NCBI GenBank assembly: GCA_963787195.1
Contig: CAWBCI010000060.1
Span: forward strand, 1 to 64,000
DNA length: 64,000 nt
Direction of reading: 5' to 3'
Origin: CAWBCI01 sp963787195
GTDB lineage: Bacteria > Bacteroidota > Bacteroidia > Bacteroidales > JAGOPY01
A program made the position numbers and the translations under genes. Each line of letters starts with the position of its first letter. Position 1 is the stretch's first letter. This document shows, piece after piece, positions 36,219 through 45,487 of the stretch. The notes beneath the pieces are model-generated. The model searched no databases and was not told the origin of the DNA. It saw nothing but the letters and a program-made list of their open reading frames with translations.

Positions 36219-36440
36219 CTAATATTCATCTTCATGAAAGAAGAAATCCTCCTTAGTAGGATAATCCGGCCAGATATCTTCAATACTCTCATAAATATCC
36301 CCCTCATCTTCCAACTCTCTAAGGTTCTCAACCACTTCATTAGGAGCTCCCGATCGAATGCACCAATCAATCAATTCTTCTTTGGTGCAAGGCCAAGGGG
36401 CATCTTCCAGTTTTGAAGCCAGTTCCAGTGTCCAGTACAT
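36219..36440 (-). CDS. DUF2795 family protein
   Basis: 73 residues, strongly acidic: 'MYWTLELASKLEDAPWP', 'WCIRSGAPNEVVENLRELED', 'IWPDYPTKEDFFFHEDEY'. It is a highly conserved small Bacteroidota protein assigned to DUF2795. No function is known. The stop lies 28 bases from the terminator. Confidence 0.85.
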   Translation of the reverse strand: MYWTLELASKLEDAPWPCTKEELIDWCIRSGAPNEVVENLRELEDEGDIYESIEDIWPDYPTKEDFFFHEDEY

Positions 36441-36526
36441 AGCTCAAAATTTAGTATTTAATTTTCTGCAAAAATAATTTTTTTTGCATAATAAACAAGA
36501 GGAAAATAAAAAGCTTATCATTTTAT

Positions 36527-37090
36527 TTAATATCTTGGTTTCCAATGTGTTTCATCAACATTCTTTAATTTTGATAGTTTTCTGGCCAGCACAAACAGGA
36601 AATCGGAGAGCCTGTTTAGATATTTAATATACATTGCATCTACCTTTTGAGCTTTGTCAAGACGTATTGCAGCCCGTTCAGCTCTCCGACAAACGCAACG
36701 CGCCACATGACAATATGAAACTGCAATATGGCCTCCGGGAATAATAAATGATTTCAGTTCAGGCAGTTCACTGTTCATTGCATCAATTTCTCTTTCCAGC
36801 AGACTTATATCTTCTTCCTTCAACTGAGGCAACTTTGGTGCTACTCCGGCTTCCGGGTCCACGGCAATGAGGGATTCGAGTGTAAACAGACGGTCCTGTA
36901 TCTCCAGTAAAATATCTTTACTGTGCTGATCTATATCCTGGTCCCTGACAAGGCCAATGAACGAATTCAGCTCATCTATGGTTCCATAAGTTTCTATCCT
37001 GGGATGAAATTTCGGAACCCTTGTACCTCCTATTAAAGAAGTTTGGCCTGTATCGCCGGTTTTTGTATATATTTTAAACTCTTCAGACAT
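36527..37090 (-). CDS. Cob(I)alamin adenosyltransferase, PduO type
   Basis: 187 residues. It transfers the adenosyl group of ATP to cob(I)alamin, making coenzyme B12. The N-terminal ATP-binding signature 'KIYTKTGDTGQTSLIGG' and 'YGTIDELNSFIGLVRD' is complete, as are the 'CRRAERA' helix and 'LNRLSDFLFVLAR' C-terminus. No other B12 gene is in the window and no B12 riboswitch is seen upstream. It may serve a methylmalonyl-CoA mutase encoded elsewhere. Confidence 0.95.
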   Translation of the reverse strand: MSEEFKIYTKTGDTGQTSLIGGTRVPKFHPRIETYGTIDELNSFIGLVRDQDIDQHSKDILLEIQDRLFTLESLIAVDPEAGVAPKLPQLKEEDISLLEREIDAMNSELPELKSFIIPGGHIAVSYCHVARCVCRRAERAAIRLDKAQKVDAMYIKYLNRLSDFLFVLARKLSKLKNVDETHWKPRY

Positions 37091-37164
37091 TCGTTAATAA
37101 TTAATTCCCGACCGAAGTTAAGAAATCATTCGGGAATTATAAATGAGCTCCTAAAAAATAAAAA

Positions 37165-37899
37165 TTAATTATTAGAGGGATTTTTAAATTCCCCAAGGCT
37201 GGAATAGATTTCCTCATTTTTTTCATCTGAAGAGATCTCCCCGTCAATCAACCTGACAATTCGGTGTGCATAGCGGGCAATAGATTCTTCGTGAGTAACC
37301 ACTATAATCGTATTTCCTGCCTGATGAATGATTTCCAGCAATGCCATAATCTCCACCGAGGTCTTGGAATCGAGGTTTCCGGTAGGTTCATCAGCAAGTA
37401 TAATTGAAGGCTTATTCACCAGGGCGCGGGCCGTGGCAACCCTTTGACGCTGCCCTCCCGACAATTCATTCGGGCGATGGTTCATACGGTCAGACAAGCC
37501 GACTTCCAGGAGTGCGTGGGTGGCCATTCGGATGCGATCGGCTTTATTTATCCCGGCATAAATCAATGGAAGCATTACATTTTCAAGGGCTGTCGAACGG
37601 GGAAGCAAATTGAAAGTCTGAAATATAAAACCAATCTCTTTGTTCCTGATCTCAGCCAGATCATTGTCATTAAGCTTACTGACATCTTTGCCGTTCAGAA
37701 TATAAGATCCCGAGGTAGGAGTATCCAGACAGCCCAGCAGGTTCATAAGCGTAGACTTTCCTGATCCGGAAGGTCCCATAAGAGCAACAAACTCATTCCG
37801 GTGTATAGTGAGTGAAATACCCCTCAGTGCCTTCACAATCTCTGTTCCGACTTTAAAATGCCGGGTGATCTGATCTAAACGGATGACTTCGTCCTTCAT
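37165..37899 (-). CDS. ABC transporter ATP-binding protein, LolD/MacB type
   Basis: 244 residues: Walker A 'GPSGSGKST', Q-loop 'FIFQTFNLLPRSTALENVMLP', signature 'LSGGQRQRV', Walker B 'IILADEPTGNLD' and switch 'VVTHEESIA'. This arrangement is typical of the MacB/LolD/FtsE group, which work with FtsX-type permeases in export or lipoprotein release. No permease gene is adjacent, so the partner must lie elsewhere. The neighbours are unrelated. Confidence 0.92.
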   Translation of the reverse strand: MKDEVIRLDQITRHFKVGTEIVKALRGISLTIHRNEFVALMGPSGSGKSTLMNLLGCLDTPTSGSYILNGKDVSKLNDNDLAEIRNKEIGFIFQTFNLLPRSTALENVMLPLIYAGINKADRIRMATHALLEVGLSDRMNHRPNELSGGQRQRVATARALVNKPSIILADEPTGNLDSKTSVEIMALLEIIHQAGNTIIVVTHEESIARYAHRIVRLIDGEISSDEKNEEIYSSLGEFKNPSNN

Positions 37900-37937
37900 T
37901 TCCTTTATTTTAATCGCTTCACAAATTTATAAAACAT

Positions 37938-38738
37938 TTACAGATATCTCAGGATAAAATCCTGACGGCTTGACTCTTTTCTGAAAAAGACCCAGCCCAT
38001 ATGAAAAAGGTCTATACTTACAGTCACTTTCTCATGCTTTTTAATCTCCTCCCAGGCTTCCTCCATTTCCTCCGACCAATGGATATCATCAATGATAAAT
38101 ACGCTGTCATTATGGGCATGCTCGAGACACCTGTAAAAATAATCCAGAGTCCCTCCTTTGCGGTGATTCCCATCAAAAAACACTAGGTCAAGACGCTTTA
38201 TATCCAGCAATACCTTGGGGAGGCTTTGTTCAAAGGCTCCTTCGACAATTTGCACCTGATCGAGGCCAATAGAAGAGAGATTTTCTCTCGCCAGGCGGGC
38301 GGTCTCCGGGCAGCCTTCTAAGGTGAACAAGCTGATTTCCGGATCTATGAGTTGAAGATAAGCGGCAGTAATCCCAAGGGATGTTCCGATTTCAAGCATA
38401 TTCCTGGCCTGCATGAATTTTGCAAGGAAAACGATTTTTCTGATTTTTCGCTTTGAAGATAGAGAACCACGTGCAATTTCCGAGATTTTTACCCGGTATT
38501 GCCCAGCCTCTCCCAGCCCTCCTGTACCAAAGTCAGTCTTCAATATACTCTGATGGTCATTCATAAGTCTTGACCTTAAGGCTTCCACCTGTGCAGATCC
38601 CTGAGGGCTTTTGCATGGGCGCATAGTCCTCATTATAAGCTCATATATAAAAGGAGAATGTACACTATACCTGGTATGGGAATTTTTCAGAAACCTCAGA
38701 AAACGGAGAATATATGCCATCTGTCCTGAGCTATTCAA
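37938..38738 (-). CDS. Class I SAM-dependent methyltransferase
   Basis: 266 residues. SAM motif 'MLEIGTSLGITAAYLQLI' near residue 117, acidic residue in 'FTLEGCPETA', and 'LDLVFFDGNHRKGGTLDYF'. The N-terminus 'RYSVHSPFIYELI' is a feature of a Bacteroidota group of O-methyltransferase-like proteins; the substrate is unknown. The start overlaps the end of the upstream gene by eight bases, indicating coupling. Confidence 0.82.
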   Translation of the reverse strand: MNSSGQMAYILRFLRFLKNSHTRYSVHSPFIYELIMRTMRPCKSPQGSAQVEALRSRLMNDHQSILKTDFGTGGLGEAGQYRVKISEIARGSLSSKRKIRKIVFLAKFMQARNMLEIGTSLGITAAYLQLIDPEISLFTLEGCPETARLARENLSSIGLDQVQIVEGAFEQSLPKVLLDIKRLDLVFFDGNHRKGGTLDYFYRCLEHAHNDSVFIIDDIHWSEEMEEAWEEIKKHEKVTVSIDLFHMGWVFFRKESSRQDFILRYL

Positions 38739-40269
38739 AAGATAATCGGTTTAAATAGAAGACAGTCCTCTTGTTTTCATTAGCAATCAGATTATTACGG
38801 ATAGTTTGGTAGCCGGAGCAAAGAAATTGATGACCATACCATAATACTATGCGACCACCCTGGCTGTCCATCACTTTATCGCCTGAATGAAGGCTTTCCA
38901 GGTCGGTAAAAAGCATACCTTCCATTTCGGCTTCATTTATGAATACCTGGTAGGCAATACGATTTCCCTGGTTGGTATATAAGATTACCGGCAGACCATC
39001 AAAATAATAATTCGCAAGACTATCCAGAAAATAGTTTGAAATACTCATTTCCATCCCGTCATCCCAAATCATTTCCCCATTTTTGGAAAATCCGACCAGA
39101 ACCGTATTGGTAAAGCGATAACCTTCGAAAACCGTATAGGTTTGTGTGATGGGACGTCCCCAATAATCATAGCTTATATCGCTCACAGTCCGGTAATCAG
39201 GGTAATACGCTTCCGCCATGATAGAGAATTTGTCATTATGTAGTTCGAGATGATGCAAGACAAGCTGAAAGTTCAGGGATTGATCGGAATTTTCCCTGGA
39301 ATGCTTTCGTTGCATACGATAAAGGTCCCTGCTGTTAAGTCCGTTCCTAAGGTTCTGGAATTCCATGAAATTATAATAATTGATGAATTCCTGTTGTCCT
39401 TCATGAAATTTTGTAGAAAACATACCGGTTGCTTCAAGCCCATCATAATCATTTGTCCCCGGGATTTTTGAGGGGAAGTTATTATAGGTACCTATCAGCA
39501 TCAGATCGCCGTTCTCAAGCGGAAAGACCCGGGCAGTATTCAGATATTTATCCTGAAGGGAAGCAAACACCTGGTAATTGTATAGAAAGCTGCCATCCAT
39601 GTTATAGCCCAGCAGGTACAGGCTATTCTGACGTTTGGATACATAATTACTGACCAGCACATTCACGGCGGAACGATCAGGGTCTACCCTTAATTCCTCG
39701 ATATAAACCTGATCGGGAATATCAATGGAATGGTTGATAATAGTTCCGTTTTGAAGGCCAACGAAGACGAGCTGTGCCAGATTGTTCTTAAGGTTCAGAC
39801 CAATCACAGCGTTATTCCCGGCAATCCCAAAATCCACAACTTGCGATTCGGAAGGAATAAGACCTCTTATATGCGCTATCTGTCCTTCCGCCATTTTATA
39901 TCCTGAAATCTGGAAATTTTCTGCTGCGCCCTTTATTTTACTAGTGTTTGCAAATAGAAGAAATACGGCATCCCCGATTGAAACGGATGACTGGAATTGT
40001 GCATTCGGAACGACAGGCACTTCCAATTTTCTGACCTCGTTCAGGAGGGTATCATATTGGATAAAAATCCACTTTTTATAAGCGTCATCAAAAAAGTCCC
40101 TGGTTTCATAGATAAGCAAGAGGCCATTATTTGAACAGGGAGCCAGATGATAAATTTCAGCATTCATTTCAGCCGGCAACTCTAAACGCACTACACCTTT
40201 TTGGGCAAAAACGGAATCCTGCCAAAATGCAAACAATAATGCCAGATAAAGGAAAATAAGCTTTCTCAT
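38731..40269 (-). CDS. Secreted protein of unknown function, 512 residues
   Basis: A signal peptide (MRKLIFLYLALLFAFWQ...VFAQ) is followed by a beta-rich chain with repeated 'hxGxhhhhhhxxxS' strands typical of a beta-propeller-like fold ('LLGYNMDGSFLYNYQVF', 'TVLVGFSKNGEMIWDDGM'). No T9SS tail or lipobox is seen, so the periplasm is the likely location. It overlaps the methyltransferase gene by eight bases. No known family is recognised. Confidence 0.75.
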   Translation of the reverse strand: MRKLIFLYLALLFAFWQDSVFAQKGVVRLELPAEMNAEIYHLAPCSNNGLLLIYETRDFFDDAYKKWIFIQYDTLLNEVRKLEVPVVPNAQFQSSVSIGDAVFLLFANTSKIKGAAENFQISGYKMAEGQIAHIRGLIPSESQVVDFGIAGNNAVIGLNLKNNLAQLVFVGLQNGTIINHSIDIPDQVYIEELRVDPDRSAVNVLVSNYVSKRQNSLYLLGYNMDGSFLYNYQVFASLQDKYLNTARVFPLENGDLMLIGTYNNFPSKIPGTNDYDGLEATGMFSTKFHEGQQEFINYYNFMEFQNLRNGLNSRDLYRMQRKHSRENSDQSLNFQLVLHHLELHNDKFSIMAEAYYPDYRTVSDISYDYWGRPITQTYTVFEGYRFTNTVLVGFSKNGEMIWDDGMEMSISNYFLDSLANYYFDGLPVILYTNQGNRIAYQVFINEAEMEGMLFTDLESLHSGDKVMDSQGGRIVLWYGHQFLCSGYQTIRNNLIANENKRTVFYLNRLSFE

Positions 40270-40370
40270 TTTTGGGAAAGTAGAATCACAAAGTTAAAAT
40301 AATAACTTCAAATTTTCCGACTTATTGGATACAGGCCTAAATTTCAGAAAAGTTATTTAACACAACAAAA

Positions 40371-40401
40371 CAAGGCGGACAATCGCAAAATTGCCCGCCT
40401 T
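40371..40401 (-). terminator. Terminator of dnaK
   Basis: Read on the minus strand, CAAGGCGGGCAAT and ATTGTCCGCCTTG form a 13-base stem with one mismatch, followed by TTTTGTT. It begins 29 bases after the dnaK stop. Confidence 0.75.
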
Positions 40402-40429
40402 GATTATTTAGATATAATCAACACTTAAA

Positions 40430-42352
40430 TTACTTGACTTCTTCGAAATCAACGTCGGTCACTTCCCCGTCATCTTTCTTTCCGCCCTGCTGTTCATCTC
40501 CAGGTCCCTGCTGCGGGCCCGGACCTTCCTGCTGGGCATCATTTGCCTGACCGGCATTCTGATACATTTCAGTGCTTGCATTCTGCCACTGAGTATTGAG
40601 ATTATTCATTGCGGCTTCAATAGCGGTGAGGTCCTGGCTCTTATATGCTTCTTTCAGCTCATTAAGAGCTTTTTCAATACCTTCTTTCTTATCAGCAGGT
40701 ATCTTATCTCCGTATTCCTTGAGTTGTTTTTCCGTTTGAAAGATGAGGCCGTCAGCTGTATTCAATTTGTCGACTTTTTCTTTCATCTTACGGTCATTTT
40801 CCGCATTTTCGCTGGCTTCCTTTTTCATTCTTTCAACTTCATCCTGGCTCAGGCCGGAAGATGCTTCGATACGGATCTGCTGAGATTTTCCGGTAGCTTT
40901 ATCTTTGGCTGAGACATGCAATATACCGTTCGCATCTATATCGAATGTCACTTCAACCTGTGGTATGCCTCTTGGGGCAGGTGGTATCCCATCCAGATGG
41001 AATCTGCCGATACTTTTGTTCTGGCTTGCCATAGGCCGTTCGCCCTGCAAAATATGGATCTCAACTGAAGTCTGGCTATCGCTGGCTGTAGAAAATGTTT
41101 CCGACTTTTTCGTTGGAATTGTAGTATTGGATTCGATGAGTTTGGTAAATACTCCACCCAGAGTTTCGATACCGAGTGAAAGCGGAGTCACATCAAGTAA
41201 AAGCACGTCTTTTACTTCCCCTGTAAGCACTCCTCCTTGTATCGCAGCACCCACGGCCACAACCTCATCAGGGTTAACACCCTTGGACGGTTCCTTTCCA
41301 AAGAAATCTTTTACAGTTTTCTGGATGATCGGAATACGAGTGGAACCCCCGACAAGGATAACTTCGTCTACATCGGCTGCTGTCATCCCGGCATCCTTAA
41401 GCGCCATGCGGCAAGGTTCAATAGTTGACTGAACATATTTATCAATCAGGTTTTCAAACTTAGAACGTGACAGCTTTTTAACAAGGTGCTTTGGCACTCC
41501 GTCAACAGGCATAATATACGGCAGGTTAATTTCTGTTTCATTTGAGCTGCTGAGTTCGATCTTGGCCTTTTCAGCAGCTTCTTTCAAACGCTGTAAAGCC
41601 ATCGGGTCTTTTCTCAGATCAAGGCCTTCACTTTTCTGAAATTCATCTGCGAGCCAGTCGATAACAGTATGGTCAAAGTCATCTCCACCAAGATGAGTAT
41701 TCCCGTTGGTTGATTTAACTTCGAAAACCCCGTCTCCAAGTTCCAGGATGGAAATATCAAAAGTTCCGCCACCCAGGTCAAAAACGGCTATTTTAATGTC
41801 TTTATGCTTTTTATCAAGCCCATATGCCAGGGAGGCAGCAGTAGGTTCGTTGATGATCCTTCTGACCTTAAGCCCTGCTATTTCACCGGCTTCCTTGGTT
41901 GCCTGCCTCTGCGAATCACTGAAGTATGCCGGAACCGTAATGACGGCTTCGGTGACAGTTTGTCCCAGGTAATCTTCAGCAGTCTTCTTCATTTTCTGAA
42001 GTATCATTGCGGAAATTTCCTGGGGAGTATAAAACCTGTCATCAATTTTCACACGGGTGGTATTATTATCTCCCTTTTTAACTTCATACGTAACTCTTCC
42101 AATCTCCTTGGTAACCTGGTCAAAACTTTCCCCCATAAATCTTTTTATAGAAGAAACAGTTCTTTTAGGATTTGTAATAGCTTGTCTTTTAGCCGGATCA
42201 CCAACTTTTCTTTCATTATTATCAGTGAATGCGACTATGGAGGGAGTGGTCCTCCTTCCTTCACTATTAGGAATAACGACCGGCTCATTCCCTTCCATAA
42301 CGGCTACGCAGGAGTTCGTTGTTCCAAGGTCTATTCCTATAATCTTTCCCAT
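40430..42352 (-). CDS. dnaK: Chaperone protein DnaK (Hsp70)
   Basis: 640 residues, full length. ATP-dependent folding chaperone of the cytoplasm. N-terminal ATPase signature 'IGIDLGTTNSCVAVMEG', 'FDLGGGTFDISILELGDGVFEVKST' (split near 195-220), 'VGGSTRIPIIQ', and the substrate-binding beta domain 'DVTPLSLGIETLGG'. The C-terminus is a Q/G-rich tail ending 'DVDFEEVK'. dnaJ and grpE are not adjacent. The ATG at 42352 is only five bases from a -7 motif, raising the possibility of a near-leaderless transcript. Confidence 0.98.
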   Translation of the reverse strand: MGKIIGIDLGTTNSCVAVMEGNEPVVIPNSEGRRTTPSIVAFTDNNERKVGDPAKRQAITNPKRTVSSIKRFMGESFDQVTKEIGRVTYEVKKGDNNTTRVKIDDRFYTPQEISAMILQKMKKTAEDYLGQTVTEAVITVPAYFSDSQRQATKEAGEIAGLKVRRIINEPTAASLAYGLDKKHKDIKIAVFDLGGGTFDISILELGDGVFEVKSTNGNTHLGGDDFDHTVIDWLADEFQKSEGLDLRKDPMALQRLKEAAEKAKIELSSSNETEINLPYIMPVDGVPKHLVKKLSRSKFENLIDKYVQSTIEPCRMALKDAGMTAADVDEVILVGGSTRIPIIQKTVKDFFGKEPSKGVNPDEVVAVGAAIQGGVLTGEVKDVLLLDVTPLSLGIETLGGVFTKLIESNTTIPTKKSETFSTASDSQTSVEIHILQGERPMASQNKSIGRFHLDGIPPAPRGIPQVEVTFDIDANGILHVSAKDKATGKSQQIRIEASSGLSQDEVERMKKEASENAENDRKMKEKVDKLNTADGLIFQTEKQLKEYGDKIPADKKEGIEKALNELKEAYKSQDLTAIEAAMNNLNTQWQNASTEMYQNAGQANDAQQEGPGPQQGPGDEQQGGKKDDGEVTDVDFEEVK

Positions 42353-42357
42353 ATTTT

Positions 42358-42365
42358 CAAATTTA
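42358..42365 (-). promoter_or_regulatory. Possible -7 element immediately before dnaK
   Basis: TAAATTTG on the minus strand matches TAnnTTTG but ends only five bases before the start codon. It may be a chance match or may give a leaderless transcript. No CIRCE element is visible. The 340-base gap to 42692 shows nothing else recognisable. Confidence 0.25.
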
Positions 42366-42694
42366 ATATATTAGTAATAAAATGAAATTCGTTTGATGCG
42401 CTCTTAATTGACAAGGATTATGCCATCCTACTGAAACGCCTTCTTCAAACTCTTCAAATTTCCAGGTATTCTTCTGAAATAAAAACCATCTTCAATTTAT
42501 ATATACTTGTTTTACTGTTAATTAAGAGGATAATAATTAAAATATTGAGGATATGATTTGCCCTTCAGCATTTAATTAAAAGTGACAAAACGTCAGAATA
42601 AGAATTTGGATAAGCTATTCAGCAAAGAGGTCCATGAAGATCCTTCAGGAAAAAAAGTCACCTTTTCAGTTAAGATGAGATACTGCCAAAAGGC

Positions 42695-43693
42695 TCAATA
42701 AACAAAATGCAGGTTCAGGTTTTTAATTTCCTGAATCGTCACGCCCTGGCGAAGTTTTTTTTCACGGATTAATCGATTACGGCTTGAAAAAATGCCAATA
42801 GCATTGGTAAGGTTAGTATATTCAGGTCGATCCTGAATGATGGAATTAGATGGTCCATTGACTTCCAGGTAAGTATTTAGCTCATCGCCTGCAACAGCTA
42901 ACTGGTATTCTACGGTACTGGTAAAGCGTTCACTTACTGCAGCTTCTTTGGCCGGATCAGAATAGGGTATACTATTTTGCAGATTGGCGTAAAAACCATT
43001 GTTTGTATAATTGGCAAACATGTCTTCCGAGCCTGCCGTGGTTTCCGATTTAAACGTACCAAGGAACCAGTCAACATGGCGGAAGATGGTGTCCGTGCTG
43101 CCATCCATAAGTTCTTTGAAATTAAATCGGATGTTTACTTCATAGCGTTTCCCGTATTTGGCTGACTTCCATTCAACCTTGGAATTTGGAACACTTCTTT
43201 TAAACTCAAAATCAGCAAGACCAGCGGACGGGATTTTCATTGTCAATCCGGCAATTGTATTTGTTGTCGCCTCAATTTCCTTATCATTTAAAGTAATATT
43301 CAATTTATAAGTCCTGTCCGGAGAAACTGTCAGTGGTACGAAATAAAGTAACTGGTAAGGATTATAAAACAAACCATCCTGCTTATTGTCAATGGTAAGG
43401 GTATCTAATGTATAGGTATTAACTAAGGTATTGTTGTTATCAAGTTCACTCAATTCAACCTGCAATTTGGATTTATAATTGCTTGAATCGGCAATTTTAG
43501 CCATTTCAAGCACATTTCCGCTCCCGAGATATGCCTTGTTAATGCGCAGGAAAACGGTATCCTGGCTTGAGTCAAGCAATCCGTAAACAACGGAAATATC
43601 CTTCCAGGGGGCATTTAATTCAAAATCTTCCTTGCAGGCACTTGAAAGAATCAGAAGCAAAAGTGAGTACAGTATAAGTCTGAAATTTTTCAT
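42695..43693 (-). CDS. Outer-membrane or periplasmic lipoprotein, Bacteroidota type
   Basis: 332 residues from the ATG at 43693 (the frame reaches 43714 but the promoter element overlaps that end). Signal peptide with lipobox 'LILSSAC' at residues about 15-21. The mature chain is beta-rich; 'PWKDISVVYGLLDSSQDTVFLRINKAYLG' (split at about 30-58) resembles the DUF4249-like group of Bacteroidota lipoproteins with a weak match only. Those are usually beside TonB-linked receptors, but none is here. The function is unknown. Confidence 0.7.
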   Translation of the reverse strand: MKNFRLILYSLLLLILSSACKEDFELNAPWKDISVVYGLLDSSQDTVFLRINKAYLGSGNVLEMAKIADSSNYKSKLQVELSELDNNNTLVNTYTLDTLTIDNKQDGLFYNPYQLLYFVPLTVSPDRTYKLNITLNDKEIEATTNTIAGLTMKIPSAGLADFEFKRSVPNSKVEWKSAKYGKRYEVNIRFNFKELMDGSTDTIFRHVDWFLGTFKSETTAGSEDMFANYTNNGFYANLQNSIPYSDPAKEAAVSERFTSTVEYQLAVAGDELNTYLEVNGPSNSIIQDRPEYTNLTNAIGIFSSRNRLIREKKLRQGVTIQEIKNLNLHFVY

Positions 43694-43711
43694 TTTGGTA
43701 TAATCAGGAGG

Positions 43712-43719
43712 CAAATTTA
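43712..43719 (-). promoter_or_regulatory. -7 element deciding the lipoprotein start
   Basis: TAAATTTG on the minus strand matches TAnnTTTG, 18 bases upstream of the ATG at 43693. Confidence 0.5.
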
Positions 43720-43762
43720 CACAAAGGGATCGAAAACAACAACGCAGCTACTAAATTCTTTA

Positions 43763-43770
43763 TAACTTTG
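43763..43770 (+). promoter_or_regulatory. -7 promoter element of panB
   Basis: TAACTTTG matches TAnnTTTG and ends 32 bases before the panB ATG. It is divergent to the lipoprotein promoter at 43712. Confidence 0.55.
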
Positions 43771-43802
43771 CATTTTTATAAGTTTACACAGAACAAATTA
43801 TT

Positions 43803-44618
43803 ATGCCCGAAACCGGAAAATACGCCAAAATAACAACCCATGTTCTCCAGGAAATGAAGCTAAAAGGCGAAAAGATCGCCATGCTCACGGGCTATGATTT
43901 TTCATTGGCTCAGATCCTGGATGAATCAGGGATAGATGTGATCCTTGTAGGGGATTCGGCATCCAACGTGATGGCCGGTAATACAACCACCCTCCCCATC
44001 ACCCTGGACCAGATGATCTACCATGCATCTTCGGTGATGAGAGCGGTGAAGAGAGCCCTGGTGATAGTTGACCTGCCTTTTGGCACCTACCAGGGTAATT
44101 CCAAAGAGGCGCTAAACTCGGCAATCCGGATCATGAAAGAATCAGGGGCCAATGCTGTAAAGCTGGAAGGCGGCAAGGAAATCCTCGAATCCGTCGACCG
44201 CATATTATCAGCCGGCATACCCGTAATGGGCCACCTGGGGCTGACCCCGCAATCTATCCACAAATTCGGAACTTATGTAGTCAGGGCCACGGAAAAGAAC
44301 GAAGCTGATAAACTCATGCAGGATGCACAGCTGCTTGAAAATGCCGGCTGTTTCGGTATCGTCCTGGAAAAGATCCCGGCCAATCTCGCCGGAGATGTTA
44401 CCAGGCAGCTTAAAATCCCTATTATAGGAATTGGAGCCGGCCCTCAAGTCGATGGACAGGTATTGGTTTTACATGATATGCTGGGAATCACCCAGAAATT
44501 TTCACCACGTTTCCTCAGGAGGTATCACAATTTGCATGAGGAAGTGAAAGGGGCCGTTCAGAATTACATTCAGGATGTAAAAACACTTGATTTCCCAAAT
44601 GAAAGGGAACAATATTAG
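43803..44618 (+). CDS. panB: 3-methyl-2-oxobutanoate hydroxymethyltransferase
   Basis: 271 residues, complete. First committed enzyme of pantothenate (and so CoA) synthesis: it adds a hydroxymethyl group from methylene-THF to ketoisovalerate. Motifs: 'MLTGYDFSLAQILDESGIDVILVGDS', split near 27-52, 'GTYQGNSKEALNSAIR', 'VKLEGGKEI', 'PVMGHLGLTPQSIHK' and 'IPIIGIGAGPQVDGQVLVLHD' (in parts). Catalytic Glu and Asp residues are present. Other pan genes are not adjacent. The RluA-like gene begins 84 bases downstream. Confidence 0.96.
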   Translation: MPETGKYAKITTHVLQEMKLKGEKIAMLTGYDFSLAQILDESGIDVILVGDSASNVMAGNTTTLPITLDQMIYHASSVMRAVKRALVIVDLPFGTYQGNSKEALNSAIRIMKESGANAVKLEGGKEILESVDRILSAGIPVMGHLGLTPQSIHKFGTYVVRATEKNEADKLMQDAQLLENAGCFGIVLEKIPANLAGDVTRQLKIPIIGIGAGPQVDGQVLVLHDMLGITQKFSPRFLRRYHNLHEEVKGAVQNYIQDVKTLDFPNEREQY

Positions 44619-44702
44619 CTTTGATTTTGAATGGCGGGTTTCATATTTATGCCCCGGCAAACAAGCGGAGGATACGGGCCCGACTGATTAAGGATGTAAA
44701 AT

Positions 44703-45404
44703 ATGAAAGCTGCAGCTTTTGATTCAAACCGCGTACTTTTTGAAGACAACCATCTCATCATAATCAACAAACTCCCTTCGGAGATCGTTCAGGGCGATAA
44801 GACCGGCGATATGCCACTGAGCGAAATCATCAAAGAATACATTAAAATAAAATATAACAAACCAGGGAAAGTATTTCTGGGCGTGGTTCACCGGCTGGAC
44901 CGTCCGGTAAGCGGGGCTGTCATCTTCGCCAGGACCGGCAAGGCCCTCAGCCGCATGAATGAATTGATCAGGGAAAGGAATATTTCGAAAACATATTGGG
45001 CTATTGTAAAAGACAAGCCACCGGAAGAAGAGGGACTCCTGGTTCATTATCTGCGGAAAAATGAAGAAAAGAATATGTCAAGAGCTTATCCTTTGCCCGG
45101 AAAGGATAGATTGAAAGCTGAGCTGAAATACAGGGTCATCGACCGCAGCGATAATTATTATCTTCTCGAAGTGGAACTATTGACCGGAAGACATCACCAA
45201 ATCAGAGTTCAGTTGGCGGCAATCGGCTGCCCGGTGAAAGGCGACCTGAAATACGGCTTTCCGCGTTCCAACCCGAACGGATCCATACATCTTCATTCCA
45301 GAAAAGTTGAATTCATTCATCCTGTTAAAGGAGAAGTGATCAGCCTTGTGGCAAAGCCGCCTCTTGATCCGCTCTGGAATTATTTTGAACAAAATGCCGA
45401 TTAA
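44703..45404 (+). CDS. RluA-family pseudouridine synthase
   Basis: 233 residues. It converts a uridine in rRNA or tRNA to pseudouridine. The catalytic motif is 'GVVHRLDRPVSGAVIFARTG' with Asp of 'HRLDR'; 'LLTGRHHQIRVQLA' and 'IHLHSRKVEF' are the other conserved blocks. It has no S4 domain and is short, as in the RluA/TruC-like subgroup. The exact target is unknown. Confidence 0.92.
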   Translation: MKAAAFDSNRVLFEDNHLIIINKLPSEIVQGDKTGDMPLSEIIKEYIKIKYNKPGKVFLGVVHRLDRPVSGAVIFARTGKALSRMNELIRERNISKTYWAIVKDKPPEEEGLLVHYLRKNEEKNMSRAYPLPGKDRLKAELKYRVIDRSDNYYLLEVELLTGRHHQIRVQLAAIGCPVKGDLKYGFPRSNPNGSIHLHSRKVEFIHPVKGEVISLVAKPPLDPLWNYFEQNAD

Positions 45405-45487
45405 TTTGTACTTTTATCTTACACTATTGATGCCGTTCATCTTCTCAACCCAAGGGTGATCATCATTCAAAATAAATAAGCCCATTT

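Noticed and set aside
36400..37165. Cobalamin riboswitch near the adenosyltransferase gene
   Set aside because: The 74-base gap upstream (37091-37164) is too short and has no B12-box sequence.
42353..42692. CIRCE heat-shock operator upstream of dnaK
   Set aside because: No TTAGCACTC...GAGTGCTAA-type inverted repeat was found.
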